Part shown: positions 41,213-50,177 of the stretch, piece by piece
How the letters are laid out: each line of letters starts with the position of its first letter
How positions within the stretch are numbered: position 1 is the stretch's first letter
Source of the DNA: Streptomyces olivoverticillatus
Lineage (GTDB): Bacteria > Actinomycetota > Actinomycetes > Streptomycetales > Streptomycetaceae
NCBI RefSeq assembly: GCF_014203555.1
Contig: NZ_JACHJH010000005.1
Coordinates: 164,225-228,224, forward strand
Length of the DNA stretch: 64,000 nt
Direction: 5' to 3'
Position numbers and translations under genes: made by a program
The notes under the pieces: model-generated
Seen by the model: only the letters and a program-made list of their open reading frames with translations
Told to the model about the DNA's origin: nothing
Database searches by the model: none

Positions 41213-42484
41213 CTAGAGCCGGTGGGCCGCCCCCGCCGGGCTCGCACCCCGGGTGTCCAGCAGCAGCTGGGCCTTCACCGCGAGCCCCTGGAGGTCGTAG
41301 GTGCGGTGGGGCTGGAGAAGGACCGTCAGATCCGCCTCGGCCGCGGCCTCGTACAGGCAGTCCGCCCGGGGCACCGGCCGCCCCAGCACGCTCCACTCGT
41401 GCACATAGGGGTCGTGGTAGCTGAGCTGCGCCCCCAGCTCCATCAGACGTGAGGCGACTTCCCGCGCGGGTGAGCCCTCCTGGTCGCCGGTGTCCGGCTT
41501 GTAGCTGACGCCCAGCAGCAGGACGCGTGCCCCGCGCGCCGACTTGCCGTGCTCGTTGAGCAGGGTGGCGGACCGCTGGGTGACGTAGCGCGGCATCCGC
41601 CCGTTGACCTCCTGCGCCAGCTCCATCATGCGCAACGGGTAGCCGAGGCTGCGGCCCTTGTAGGAGATGTAGTTGGGGTCGATGGGCACCCCGTGCCCGC
41701 CCACCCCGGGCCCGGGCCGGAAGGCCTGGAAGCCGAACGGCTTGGTCTCGGCGCAGCGCACGACGTCCCACAGGTCGACGCCGATGTCGTGGCAGAAGAC
41801 CGCCATCTCGTTGGCCAGCGCGATGTTGACGTACCGGTAGTTGCTCTCCAGGACCTTGACCGCCTCGGCCTCGCGCGGCCCGCGGGCGCGTACGACCTTC
41901 TCGCAGATCCGCCCGTAGAAGGCGGCGGCGGCCTCGGTGCAGGCGGGGGTGAGGCCGCCGATGACCTTGGGGGTGTTGGCGACGCCGTGGCGGCGGTTGC
42001 CGGGGTCGAGGCGGCTGGGGGAGTAGGCGAGGTGGAAGTCCTGGCCCGCGCGCAGCCCCGAGCCGGCTTCGAGGAGGGGGCGCAGGAAGTCCTCGGTGGT
42101 GCCGGGGGAGACGGCGGACTCCAGGACGACGGTGGTGTGCGGGCGGAGCCGGGGCGCGAGCGCGCGGGCCGCCTCGCCGACGGCGGTGAGGTCCAGCGCC
42201 CGGTCCTCGCCGAGCCGGGTGGGGGCGCAGATCACGGCCGTACGGACCTTGCCGAGTTCGGCGTCGTCGGTGGTGGGGCGGAAACCGGCGGAGAGCATGC
42301 GGCGGATTCCGGCGGCCGTGAGGGAGCCGTCGCCGCCGTCGAAGGGGGGACGGCCGGCGCGGAGTTCGGCGACGGCGTGCGGGTCCGGGTCGTAGCCGGT
42401 GGTGGCCACGGAGGCGGCGGTGGCGGCCTGGGCGAGGGGAAGGCCGAGGGGGCCGAGTCCGATGACGGCGAGATCTGCGGGCAT
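41213..42484 (-). CDS. Nucleotide-sugar dehydrogenase homologue lacking the catalytic Cys
   Basis: 423 aa from ATG 42484 (MPADLAVIGLGPLGLPLAQA). The UDP-glucose/GDP-mannose dehydrogenase plan is complete: NAD domain GLGPLGLPLA, middle domain VLESNYRYVNIALANEMAVF, C-terminal UDP-binding domain LLLGVSYKPDTGDQEGSPA. The active-site block, normally GPGxGGHCIPIDP, is GPGVGGHGVPIDP (Gly265 in place of Cys). Without that thiol the two-step oxidation to uronic acid should fail. Either the enzyme is inactive or it stops at another product. The frame upstream to 42826 is Arg/Pro-rich and rejected. It is divergent from glpD. Confidence 0.88.
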   Translation of the reverse strand: MPADLAVIGLGPLGLPLAQAATAASVATTGYDPDPHAVAELRAGRPPFDGGDGSLTAAGIRRMLSAGFRPTTDDAELGKVRTAVICAPTRLGEDRALDLTAVGEAARALAPRLRPHTTVVLESAVSPGTTEDFLRPLLEAGSGLRAGQDFHLAYSPSRLDPGNRRHGVANTPKVIGGLTPACTEAAAAFYGRICEKVVRARGPREAEAVKVLESNYRYVNIALANEMAVFCHDIGVDLWDVVRCAETKPFGFQAFRPGPGVGGHGVPIDPNYISYKGRSLGYPLRMMELAQEVNGRMPRYVTQRSATLLNEHGKSARGARVLLLGVSYKPDTGDQEGSPAREVASRLMELGAQLSYHDPYVHEWSVLGRPVPRADCLYEAAAEADLTVLLQPHRTYDLQGLAVKAQLLLDTRGASPAGAAHRL

Positions 42485-42857
42485 GGCGGGATGCGGTCCT
42501 TCCCGGAGGAGGCGTCCGGAGGGATGGCGGCGGGGCGGCGCGGGCTGGCGGCGGGAGTCGGCGGGGGAATCGGCGGGGGACCGGCGGGGGAGACCGTCCG
42601 AAATCAGCTGGTACATCAGGTTAAGCGGATATATGACTGACTTCCGGTATTGTCGCGGCGCGGCTCGTCCCGGAATGATTTCGGGCACCTTCTGGCGGCT
42701 TCCGTCTTCCTCCCGGCCCGAATCCGAGCGGTCCCAACACGGCCGAAGCAGCCGATCTGGGGCAGCATCGAAGGAGCAGGGGTGCCCGCCCGGCGTGGCG
42801 CATCGGCATCGGCAGGTCACCGGCATGGGCAGCGGCAGCGGTCAGCGGGAGGCAGTG
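42485..42857. promoter_or_regulatory. Divergent gap between the sugar-nucleotide dehydrogenase homologue and glpD
   Basis: 373 bp without a supported gene. It contains the 12-bp tandem repeat, then an AT-rich island at 42610-42655 (ggatatatgactgac) that probably holds the promoters, and a GC-rich leader before glpD. No operator could be named. Confidence 0.6.
42558..42593 (-). repeat. 12-bp GC-rich tandem repeat upstream of the nucleotide-sugar dehydrogenase gene
   Basis: Three near-identical units of (t/c)cggcgggggaN at 42558-42569, 42570-42581 and 42582-42593. It lies 75-110 bp upstream of the 42484 start. Confidence 0.7.
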
Positions 42858-44564
42858 GTGAGGACAGCGACACTCGGGCCGGCCGAGCGCGGTGCGGCGC
42901 TCGCCCGGATGGCGGAGCGGGAACTGGACATCCTGGTGGTCGGCGGCGGTGTCGTCGGCGCGGGCACCGCGCTCGACGCGGCGACCCGCGGGCTGGTCAC
43001 CGGGATCGTCGAGGCGCGCGACTGGGCCGCGGGCACCTCCAGCCGGTCCAGCAAGCTCATCCACGGGGGTCTGCGCTATCTGGAGATGCTCGACTTCGCC
43101 CTCGTCCGGGAGGCCCTCAAGGAGCGTGGACTGCTGCTCCAGCGGCTGGCCCCGCACCTGGTCAAGCCGGTGCCCTTCCTCTATCCGCTCCAGCACAGAG
43201 GCTGGGAGCGCCTGTACGCGGGCTCGGGCGTGGCGCTGTACGACGCAATGTCCCTCTCCTCCGGCCACGGCCGCGGACTGCCCGTCCACCGCCACCTCAC
43301 GCGCAAGAAGGCGCTGCGCGTCGCGCCCTGCCTGCGCAAGGACGCGCTGGTCGGCGCCCTCCAGTACTACGACGCGCAGATGGACGACGCGCGCTACGTC
43401 ACCACCCTCGTGCGCACCGCCGCCGCCTACGGTGCGGACGCCGCCAACCGGGCCCGCGTCGTGGGCTTCCTGCGCGAGGGCGAACGGGTGGTCGGCGCGC
43501 GGGTGCGGGATCTGGAGCAGGGCGGCGAGTTCGAGATCCGGGCCCGTCAGATCGTCAATGCCACGGGGGTGTGGACGGACGACACGCAGCAGCTCATCGC
43601 CGAGCGCGGCCAGTTCCACGTACGGGCCTCCAAGGGCATCCACCTGGTCGTCCCCAAGGACCGTATCCACTCCACGACCGGGCTGATCCTGCGCACCGAG
43701 AAGAGCGTGCTGTTCGTCATCCCCTGGGGCAGGCACTGGATCATCGGCACGACGGACACGGACTGGGACCTGGACAAGGCGCACCCGGCGGCCTCCAGTG
43801 CGGACATCGACTACCTGCTGGAGCACGTGAACTCCGTGCTCGCCGTGCCGCTCACCCGCGCCGACGTGCAAGGCGTCTACGCGGGGCTGCGCCCCTTGCT
43901 GGCCGGCGAGTCGGACGCGACCAGCAAGCTCTCGCGCGAGCACACGGTGGCGCACCCCGTGCCCGGCCTGGTGGTCGTGGCGGGCGGCAAGTACACGACC
44001 TACCGCGTGATGGCCAAGGACGCGGTGGACGAGGCGGTGCACGGGCTCTCCCAGCGGGTCGCCGACTGCGTCACGGAAGACGTGCCCCTGGTGGGCGCGG
44101 AGGGCTACCGCGCCCTGTGGAACGGGCGCGCCCAGCTGGCCGTGCGCACGGGGCTGCACGTGGCCCGGATCGAACACCTGCTCAACCGGTACGGCTCGCT
44201 CGTGGACGAGGTGCTGGCCCTGGTCGTCGACGACCCGTCCCTCGGCCAGCCGCTGGGCGGCGCCGAGGACTATCTGCGGGCGGAGGTCGTCTACGCCGCC
44301 TCGCACGAGGGCGCGCGCCACCTGGACGACGTGCTCACGCGCCGCACCCGCATCTCGATCGAGACCTTCGACCGCGGCGCGCGCTGCGCCCGTGAGGCCG
44401 CCGGTCTGATGGCGCCGGTCCTGGGGTGGGACGCGGCGCAGGTCGTCAAGGAGGTCGAGCACTACGAGAAGCGCGTGGAGGCGGAGCGCGAGTCGCAGCT
44501 GCAGCCCGACGACCTGACGGCGGACGCGGCCCGGCTGGGCGCCCCGGAGATCCAGCCGATCTAA
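42858..44564 (+). CDS. glpD: Glycerol-3-phosphate dehydrogenase (FAD, aerobic type)
   Basis: 568 aa from GTG 42858 (an adjacent GTG at 42855 is equivalent), with GGGAGG five bases upstream. Oxidises sn-glycerol-3-phosphate to dihydroxyacetone phosphate, passing electrons to quinone. FAD motif VVGGGVVGAGTALDAATRG near the N-terminus, then GTSSRSSKLIHGGLRYLE (signature 1) and VVAGGKYTTYRVMA near 375-390. The C-terminal helical cap (DDVLTRRTRISIETFDRG) is typical. Membrane-associated at the inner face. The convergent gap after it holds a 34-bp-arm palindrome starting at its stop. Confidence 0.97.
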   Translation: MRTATLGPAERGAALARMAERELDILVVGGGVVGAGTALDAATRGLVTGIVEARDWAAGTSSRSSKLIHGGLRYLEMLDFALVREALKERGLLLQRLAPHLVKPVPFLYPLQHRGWERLYAGSGVALYDAMSLSSGHGRGLPVHRHLTRKKALRVAPCLRKDALVGALQYYDAQMDDARYVTTLVRTAAAYGADAANRARVVGFLREGERVVGARVRDLEQGGEFEIRARQIVNATGVWTDDTQQLIAERGQFHVRASKGIHLVVPKDRIHSTTGLILRTEKSVLFVIPWGRHWIIGTTDTDWDLDKAHPAASSADIDYLLEHVNSVLAVPLTRADVQGVYAGLRPLLAGESDATSKLSREHTVAHPVPGLVVVAGGKYTTYRVMAKDAVDEAVHGLSQRVADCVTEDVPLVGAEGYRALWNGRAQLAVRTGLHVARIEHLLNRYGSLVDEVLALVVDDPSLGQPLGGAEDYLRAEVVYAASHEGARHLDDVLTRRTRISIETFDRGARCAREAAGLMAPVLGWDAAQVVKEVEHYEKRVEAERESQLQPDDLTADAARLGAPEIQPI

Positions 44565-44664
44565 GCGGCCTCGGTGAAGTGCAGTGCTGATCCTCCCGCG
44601 CCCACCCAGGTCGGCGCCTTGGCAGCCCAAAGGATCAGCACTCGACTTCGACCAACCCGCTTAG
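44561..44664. repeat. 104-bp imperfect palindrome between glpD and the serine hydrolase gene
   Basis: Arms of 34 bp (44561-44594 and 44631-44664) are 27/34 complementary, including 8 bp at the outer end (ctaagcgg, which contains the glpD stop) and 12 bp at the inner end (agtgctgatcct). The 36-bp middle is unrelated. It could be a bidirectional terminator or a miniature transposable element. No T-run is present. Confidence 0.85.
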
Positions 44665-44687
44665 CGCCTCCGGCGGCGGGCGCGGAT

Positions 44688-45848
44688 TCACCGCCCCCGT
44701 GGGCAGAACTCCGCGCTGAGCAGTCGTGCTTCGGCCGCGGCGGGCGGCCGGGTGTCGCTGTTGGTCCGGTAGCCGACCACGCGCTGCCCGTCGGCGGTGC
44801 CGAGGACCTGCACGTACGAGCCGTTGATCTCGCCGTTGTGGCCCCACAGCGTGCGCCCGCAGGTCAGCCGCACGGGGAAGAGGCCCATGCCGTAGCGGCC
44901 GCCGGAGGCCGAGGTGTCCCGCATGGCGCGCAGCTCGGGCGCGGGCAGCAGGGCGCCGCTCAGGAGGGCGCCGAAGAACCGGTCGAGGTCGGGGAGGGTG
45001 GAGACCAGCTCACCGGCGGCGCCCGCGGCCGAGGGGTTGAGGTCGGTGACGTCCGTGACGTCGGAGATGTCAGCGGCGTCGGCGCTGTAGGCCCGCCCGT
45101 GGGGTGAGGGGAGCGAGGTGCGGGTGCCGGGGAAGCTGGTGCCGGTGAGGTGCAGCGGGCCGATGACGCGGCGTCGGGCCTCGGTGGCGTAGCTGTGGCC
45201 GGTGACCTGACGGATGGCCATGCCGAGGAGGAGGTAGTCGGTGTTGGAGTAGTGGTAGCGGGTGCCGGGCGGCGCGTACGGCGGATGGGCGAGCGCGGTC
45301 CGCACGAGCGCGTCGGCGGAGTGGGAGTCGTAGCGGTGCGTGGCGAAGCCCTGGCCGAAGAATTCGCTGAAGAAGGTGCTGTCGTCGGTGTAGGAGAACA
45401 CGCCGCTGGTGTGGGTGAGCAGTTGGCGGACCGTGACTCCGGCGATTCCCGGTGCGCTCCGCAGGGCCCGCGCGGTCGTGGCGGGCAGGTGCGCGGCGAC
45501 GGGGTCGTCCAGCCCCAGCCGGTGCTCGGCCACGAGCTGGAGGGTGACGGTGGCGACGACCGTCTTGGTGATGCTCCCGGCCCGGAAGCGGTCCGTGAGG
45601 CCGATGCGACGCCCGGTGTGTACGTCCGCCACGCCCGCCGTGCTGAACCTCAGCTCACCATGAGCACCTTGTGACAACTCGGCGGCACCGGGAACCGACC
45701 GTTCCGAAACCAAGTCCTGTACAGGTGAGCGGGCGACGACGCCGCCGCATCCCGTCGTCATCGACACCGTTACGGCGCAGCACAGCGCGGTCATGGCCGC
45801 AGTGAAGCGCGGGAGCACGGTGCGCGTCGGCATGCCCTCATCATCCAT
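44688..45848 (-). CDS. Serine hydrolase lipoprotein (class C beta-lactamase / DD-peptidase fold)
   Basis: 386 aa from ATG 45848. Signal ends VSMTTGC (lipid Cys near residue 35). The catalytic Ser-Lys is in FRAGSITKTVVATVTLQL (SxxK), YSN is YHYSNTDYLLLG, and the third box reads WGHNGEINGS (HNG replacing KTG), the pattern of Streptomyces D-alanyl-D-alanine carboxypeptidase R61-type and esterase relatives. Probably acts on peptidoglycan or a related peptide/ester outside the cell. It is divergent from the kinase gene. Confidence 0.9.
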   Translation of the reverse strand: MDDEGMPTRTVLPRFTAAMTALCCAVTVSMTTGCGGVVARSPVQDLVSERSVPGAAELSQGAHGELRFSTAGVADVHTGRRIGLTDRFRAGSITKTVVATVTLQLVAEHRLGLDDPVAAHLPATTARALRSAPGIAGVTVRQLLTHTSGVFSYTDDSTFFSEFFGQGFATHRYDSHSADALVRTALAHPPYAPPGTRYHYSNTDYLLLGMAIRQVTGHSYATEARRRVIGPLHLTGTSFPGTRTSLPSPHGRAYSADAADISDVTDVTDLNPSAAGAAGELVSTLPDLDRFFGALLSGALLPAPELRAMRDTSASGGRYGMGLFPVRLTCGRTLWGHNGEINGSYVQVLGTADGQRVVGYRTNSDTRPPAAAEARLLSAEFCPRGR

Positions 45849-45945
45849 GGCCTCGGACCCTGGCCTTCCGCCGGTCCGCGGATGAGAGACAATGGTCGCT
45901 CTGCCAGGGTCGGTTGGTCGCAGAGCTGATTGCCAGAGGGGACGC

Positions 45946-47469
45946 ATGTCGGAGGCGGAGCAGACGCAGGGCACGGCAGGGCGCCTCCTCGCCGGGCGAT
46001 ACCGCCTCGGGGACGTCCTCGGGCGCGGTGGCATGGGCACGGTCTGGCGGGCGACCGACGAGACCCTGGGCCGTACGGTCGCGGTCAAGGAACTGCGGTT
46101 CCCTGCCAACATCGACGAGGACGAGAAGCGCCGTCTGATCACGCGCACACTGCGCGAGGCCAAGGCCATCGCCCGTATTCGCAGCGCCGGGGCGGTCACC
46201 GTCTACGACGTGGTGCACGAGGACGACCGGCCGTGGATCGTCATGGAGCTCATCGAGGGCCGTTCGCTCGCCGACGTCATCCGTGAGGACGGGCCGCTGA
46301 AGTGGCGCAGAGCCGCCGAGGTGGGCGTCGCCGTGCTCGACGTGCTGGGCGCCGCCCACCGCCAGGGCATCCTGCACCGCGACGTGAAGCCGTCGAACGT
46401 GCTCATCGCCGAAGACGGCCGGGTCGTCCTCACCGACTTCGGCATCGCGCAGGTCGAGGGCGACCCCTCGGTCACCTCCACCGGCATGCTCGTCGGCGCG
46501 CCCTCGTACATCTCTCCCGAGCGCGCCCGCGGCCAGAAGCCCGGACCGCCCGCGGACCTGTGGTCGCTGGGCGGTCTGCTGTACGCGGCCGTCGAGGGCG
46601 TGCCGCCGTACGACAAGGGGTCGGCCATCGCCACCCTCACCGCCGTGATGACCGAGCCCCTGGGCCCGCCGCGCAACGCCGGTCCGCTGGCCGAGGTCAT
46701 GTACGGCCTCCTCGCCAAGGACCCGCAGAAGCGGCTGGACGAGGCGGGCGCGCGGGCGTTGCTGACCGACGCGGTCAATGCCCCCGACGAGCGCCTGCCC
46801 AAGCCCCCCAAGCCGTCTCCGGACCTGGATGCCACGCAGGCCATCGCGATGCCGACGCTGCCGTCGATACCGGCGAAGCCGGGGTGGGCGGAGAAGGCGG
46901 ACCGGGCGGGCGCGTCGGAGCGCACCGCCGGCTTCGGCCGGTCGGGGGCGTCGGACAAGATCGACGGGACGGGTGCGTCCGGCTCGCGGGCCGCTGCGCC
47001 GTCAGGGTCGCGGGGTGCCGGTGAGCGCTCCGGGGCTGCCGGTACTTCCAGGGCCGAGGGTGCGCGTGGTGCGCGCGGTGCCTTCAAGCCCTTGCGGGAC
47101 GACGTCGAGGCGGCGTCTTCGACCACCGGCAAGCAGAACGAGCCGGTGCCGTCGTTCAACCTCACCGTCGGAAGCGTCGCCGCGGCCCGGGGCGGCAGGG
47201 GCGCGCGCTCCGGCGGCTACGGCCGTGCCTCCATCACGGACGTCGTGCCGCGCCGCGTCCTGCTCGTCGCGGCGGTCGTCGTGGTGCTGGCCGTCATCGG
47301 CACGGTGCTCGCCATCACCATGAGCGGCGACGACAAGGGCAAGAACGGCAAGGGCGGCACGTCGCCCGGCCACAAGAAGGCCGCCATGTCCGTCACCGTC
47401 ACGACGGACGCATATGCGGCGGCCCTGCCGGTGCGCGGCGCCTCGGCCGGCCTCCCCGGCGCGAACTGA
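45946..47469 (+). CDS. Membrane-bound Ser/Thr protein kinase (PknB-like, active)
   Basis: 507 aa. Kinase domain at ~18-280: Gly-rich loop LGRGGMGTVW, VAVKEL with Lys48, HRDVKPSN (144-151) and DFG (164-166), all intact, so it should phosphorylate. A ~150-residue Ala/Gly/Ser linker then leads to one TM helix (VLLVAAVVVVLAVIGTVLAI, ~443-462) and a short outer tail. No PASTA domains. In S. coelicolor a kinase cluster (SCO4775-4779, from memory) follows this region and is linked to spore wall synthesis. Next to it is a pseudokinase. Confidence 0.93.
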   Translation: MSEAEQTQGTAGRLLAGRYRLGDVLGRGGMGTVWRATDETLGRTVAVKELRFPANIDEDEKRRLITRTLREAKAIARIRSAGAVTVYDVVHEDDRPWIVMELIEGRSLADVIREDGPLKWRRAAEVGVAVLDVLGAAHRQGILHRDVKPSNVLIAEDGRVVLTDFGIAQVEGDPSVTSTGMLVGAPSYISPERARGQKPGPPADLWSLGGLLYAAVEGVPPYDKGSAIATLTAVMTEPLGPPRNAGPLAEVMYGLLAKDPQKRLDEAGARALLTDAVNAPDERLPKPPKPSPDLDATQAIAMPTLPSIPAKPGWAEKADRAGASERTAGFGRSGASDKIDGTGASGSRAAAPSGSRGAGERSGAAGTSRAEGARGARGAFKPLRDDVEAASSTTGKQNEPVPSFNLTVGSVAAARGGRGARSGGYGRASITDVVPRRVLLVAAVVVVLAVIGTVLAITMSGDDKGKNGKGGTSPGHKKAAMSVTVTTDAYAAALPVRGASAGLPGAN

Positions 47470-47674
47470 CGCCGTCCGCTTCCGGACCCGCCGCTCCACA
47501 GGCATACCGTCGGCGGTGCCGGGGGACGTACTGAGCCGTACGCGCCCGAAGGGGCGGGTTCGGCACGTATCGTGAGTGGCCGTGGACGGTACGCAGCCGC
47601 AATGAGCGCCTGAATGACCGGCTTTGACGGTTGTTCGGGCGATGGTTGGTGGATCGCACGATCGGGGAGGCGTC

Positions 47675-50152
47675 GTGGACGAGTACGCGGGCCGGGTGCT
47701 CGCCGACCGCTATCGCCTGCCGTTGCCCCCCTCCGACGCCTTCGAACTCGTCGAGACCCGGGCCTTCGACACGTACAGCGGCCAGGAGGTCCTCGTCCGG
47801 CAGATTCCCCTGCCGGAAATCGTGGACGCGGAAGTCGTGGGCGACGAAGGCGCGTACGAGACCGGGGCAGGGCCCCGGCCGGGGGCTGCCGGCGCGAGAG
47901 CCGGCCGTACGACCGGGGGCCCCGGCGATCCGGCGGTGCGCCGTGCGCTGGCCGCGGCGACGGCCGCCGCACAGATCCCCGACCACCCGCGGCTCGACCA
48001 GGTCTTCCACGTCTTCGCCGAGGCGGGCAGCCTCTGGATCGTCAGCGAGCTCGTCTCCGCACGCCCGTTGGCCGCGCTGCTCGCCGAGCGCACCCTCTCG
48101 CCACACCGTGCGGCCGAGGTGGCCGCCGACGTCCTGACCGCCCTGCGTGCCCTGCACGCCCAGGGCTGGACCCATCGCAACATCACCGCGCGCACCGTCC
48201 TCATCTGCGACGACGGTCGCGCCATCCTCACCGGACTCGCCGCGGGAGCGGCGGAAGAGGCCCTGTGCGGCTACGACCCCGTCCCGTCCGAAGCCGGCCG
48301 GCCGCGCCCCGGCGCGGCGGGCACCGTCCCGCGCCAGGTGCGCGGGACGGACGCGCAGGGCGCTTCCGCGGCGGGCGGCTTCCCCGCGGCCCAGGGTGAC
48401 AATGGTGCGGCGCCCGGCGGCGCGCGCCGTCCGGACCCCTCCCACGGCGAGCGCAGCGAGGCGCGCAACGCACGCGCGGTCCGGTCCGGCGCGATCGCCG
48501 CGTACCACGCGGCAGCCCGCGCCGCCGCGGCCCGCGCGGCGGTCGAGGGCGGCTCCCGTGCGCCCAAGGGCTCGTCCACCTGGGGCGGCGGCAGCGCCGC
48601 CAGCGGCACCGCCCCCGCGCCGGGCTCCCCTGCGCCGTGGAGCGCCGACCCGCTCGTCCAGGGCGCTCAGAATGGCGGCGCTTCCCGTGCCGCCGGTGGC
48701 GCAGCGAAGGCCCACGGCCCGGCCGGCGGCGTGGCGACCGGCCATACGCAGGTGGCCGCCGAGACCGTGACGGGCGCTGCGGCGGGGGCTGACGCGTCGG
48801 CTTCCGGGCCCGGGACGGGCGGTTGGGCGCCTGCCGCGGGTCCGGTCAGTGCCCTCGCCGCGGAGCGGGCGCGGCAGGCACGCATGGTGGTGGTCGGCGC
48901 CGTCACCGAGCGCTGGGCGCCGGAGCAGGCATGGCCGGTCCAGGAGAACTGGCAGCTCGCTCCCCCCGTGGGGCCCCCGGCCGACCTCTGGGCGCTGGGC
49001 GCGCTGCTCTTCCGCGTCGTCCAGGGCCACGCCCCCTACCCCGAGGACAGCACCTCCGACTTGGTGCAGCTCGTCTGCGTGGAGCCGCCCGCCTACGCGG
49101 AGGAGTGCGGCGCGCTGCGCCCCGTCGTCGAGTCGCTGATGCGCAAGGAGCCGTCGGAGCGCCCGGAGTTCGAGGAGCTCCGCGGCTGGCTGCGGTCGCT
49201 GATCCGGTCCGCGCCGGAGCCGGACATCGGCAGCCGTACGGTCACCGTCCCCTCGATCGGGCCCGGTCTCCCCGCCGACCCCGGGCGGCTGCCGGTGATA
49301 AGGCGGCGCGGCGAGCTGGTCCGCCGCCGACGCGGCCGCGCTGCCGCCGCCGATGCGGCGTCGGCTCACGGACGGCACAAGCGGGCGCCCGGCCGGGAGC
49401 GGGCCGGTTCGGTCGCCATGGGGCACCTTCAGGAGCAGCGGGTGCGCACCGCCCCCGCGCCCCGCCGCCTCGGCCGTCTGCTGCTGGGGCTGATCCTGCT
49501 CGCGCTGGTCGGTGCGGTGCTCTATGCACTGCTGTTCATGCCGCGCGCCGAACAGAGCGCCGGGCAGACCCCTGCCGACCGCAGTGGCAACGCGGGAGCG
49601 ATGAGTGCCGCGCCGGGCGGTGCAGGGGCCGCGGGTACGGCCGGGCGTCCGGCGGACACCGGCACCCAGGCGAGCCGGACGGTCGCCGCGGACGGCGTCG
49701 CCAAGGGGTTCACCCTGCGCAAGGACCCCAAGGGCTTCTCCGTGGCCGTCCCCGACGACTGGCAGCGCCGCGGTGAGAACGAGCGCGGCCAGGTCGTCTA
49801 CGTCGGCGGCGACTACGAGCTGATCGTGGTGCCCGGCCGGGACACGGTGGCGGAGTCCGGCGGCGACCCCATGGCCTACCAGCAGGACAAGGAGCCCGAA
49901 CTGGCCCCGTACCGCTCCTCCTCCTGGTCCGGCGCCTCCGGCCTGCGCCGCATCGACGTCGGCGGGACGGCGACGGCGGAGGGCGCGTTCAACTGGAACG
50001 ACAGCAGCGGCCGCCAGGTCTATGTGCGCAACTCCGCGATGATCCTGGACTCCCGGTACCACGTGCTGCAGGTGATCGGCCCGATGGACGAGCAGCGCTC
50101 GGTGGACACCTTCTTCGACCAGGCCACGGCCACCTACCGGGCCAAGGGCTGA
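47675..50152 (+). CDS. Membrane pseudokinase with large insertion and extracellular domain
   Basis: 825 aa from the GTG at 47675 (GGGGAGG four bases upstream; ATG 47642 possible). A kinase fold is recognisable (FHVFAEAGSLWIVSELVSARPL, LHAQGWTHRNITARTVLI) but every catalytic residue is changed: VLVRQI for VAVK, HRN for HRD with the later Lys and Asn also lost, and LTGLAA for TDFG. A ~220-residue Ala/Gly-rich insert follows before WALGALLFRVVQGHAPYP resumes the C-lobe. A TM helix (LLLGLILLALVGAVLYALLF) at ~615 and a ~190-residue extracellular domain ending the protein suggest a sensor. It probably works with the kinase upstream. Confidence 0.9.
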   Translation: MDEYAGRVLADRYRLPLPPSDAFELVETRAFDTYSGQEVLVRQIPLPEIVDAEVVGDEGAYETGAGPRPGAAGARAGRTTGGPGDPAVRRALAAATAAAQIPDHPRLDQVFHVFAEAGSLWIVSELVSARPLAALLAERTLSPHRAAEVAADVLTALRALHAQGWTHRNITARTVLICDDGRAILTGLAAGAAEEALCGYDPVPSEAGRPRPGAAGTVPRQVRGTDAQGASAAGGFPAAQGDNGAAPGGARRPDPSHGERSEARNARAVRSGAIAAYHAAARAAAARAAVEGGSRAPKGSSTWGGGSAASGTAPAPGSPAPWSADPLVQGAQNGGASRAAGGAAKAHGPAGGVATGHTQVAAETVTGAAAGADASASGPGTGGWAPAAGPVSALAAERARQARMVVVGAVTERWAPEQAWPVQENWQLAPPVGPPADLWALGALLFRVVQGHAPYPEDSTSDLVQLVCVEPPAYAEECGALRPVVESLMRKEPSERPEFEELRGWLRSLIRSAPEPDIGSRTVTVPSIGPGLPADPGRLPVIRRRGELVRRRRGRAAAADAASAHGRHKRAPGRERAGSVAMGHLQEQRVRTAPAPRRLGRLLLGLILLALVGAVLYALLFMPRAEQSAGQTPADRSGNAGAMSAAPGGAGAAGTAGRPADTGTQASRTVAADGVAKGFTLRKDPKGFSVAVPDDWQRRGENERGQVVYVGGDYELIVVPGRDTVAESGGDPMAYQQDKEPELAPYRSSSWSGASGLRRIDVGGTATAEGAFNWNDSSGRQVYVRNSAMILDSRYHVLQVIGPMDEQRSVDTFFDQATATYRAKG

Positions 50153-50177
50153 GCCGCTCCCCGCGCCGTGCCGGGGC

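Noticed and set aside
37090..41247. A 1385-codon minus-strand open frame
   Set aside because: It lies opposite guaB, guaB3 and the mreB-like gene and is rich in His/Asp/Gly/Val, the signature of antisense reading of GC-rich codons.
44595..44630. Possible tRNA-like or attachment sequence between glpD and the hydrolase gene
   Set aside because: The middle of the palindrome does not fold as a tRNA and has no T-loop motif or flanking integrase.
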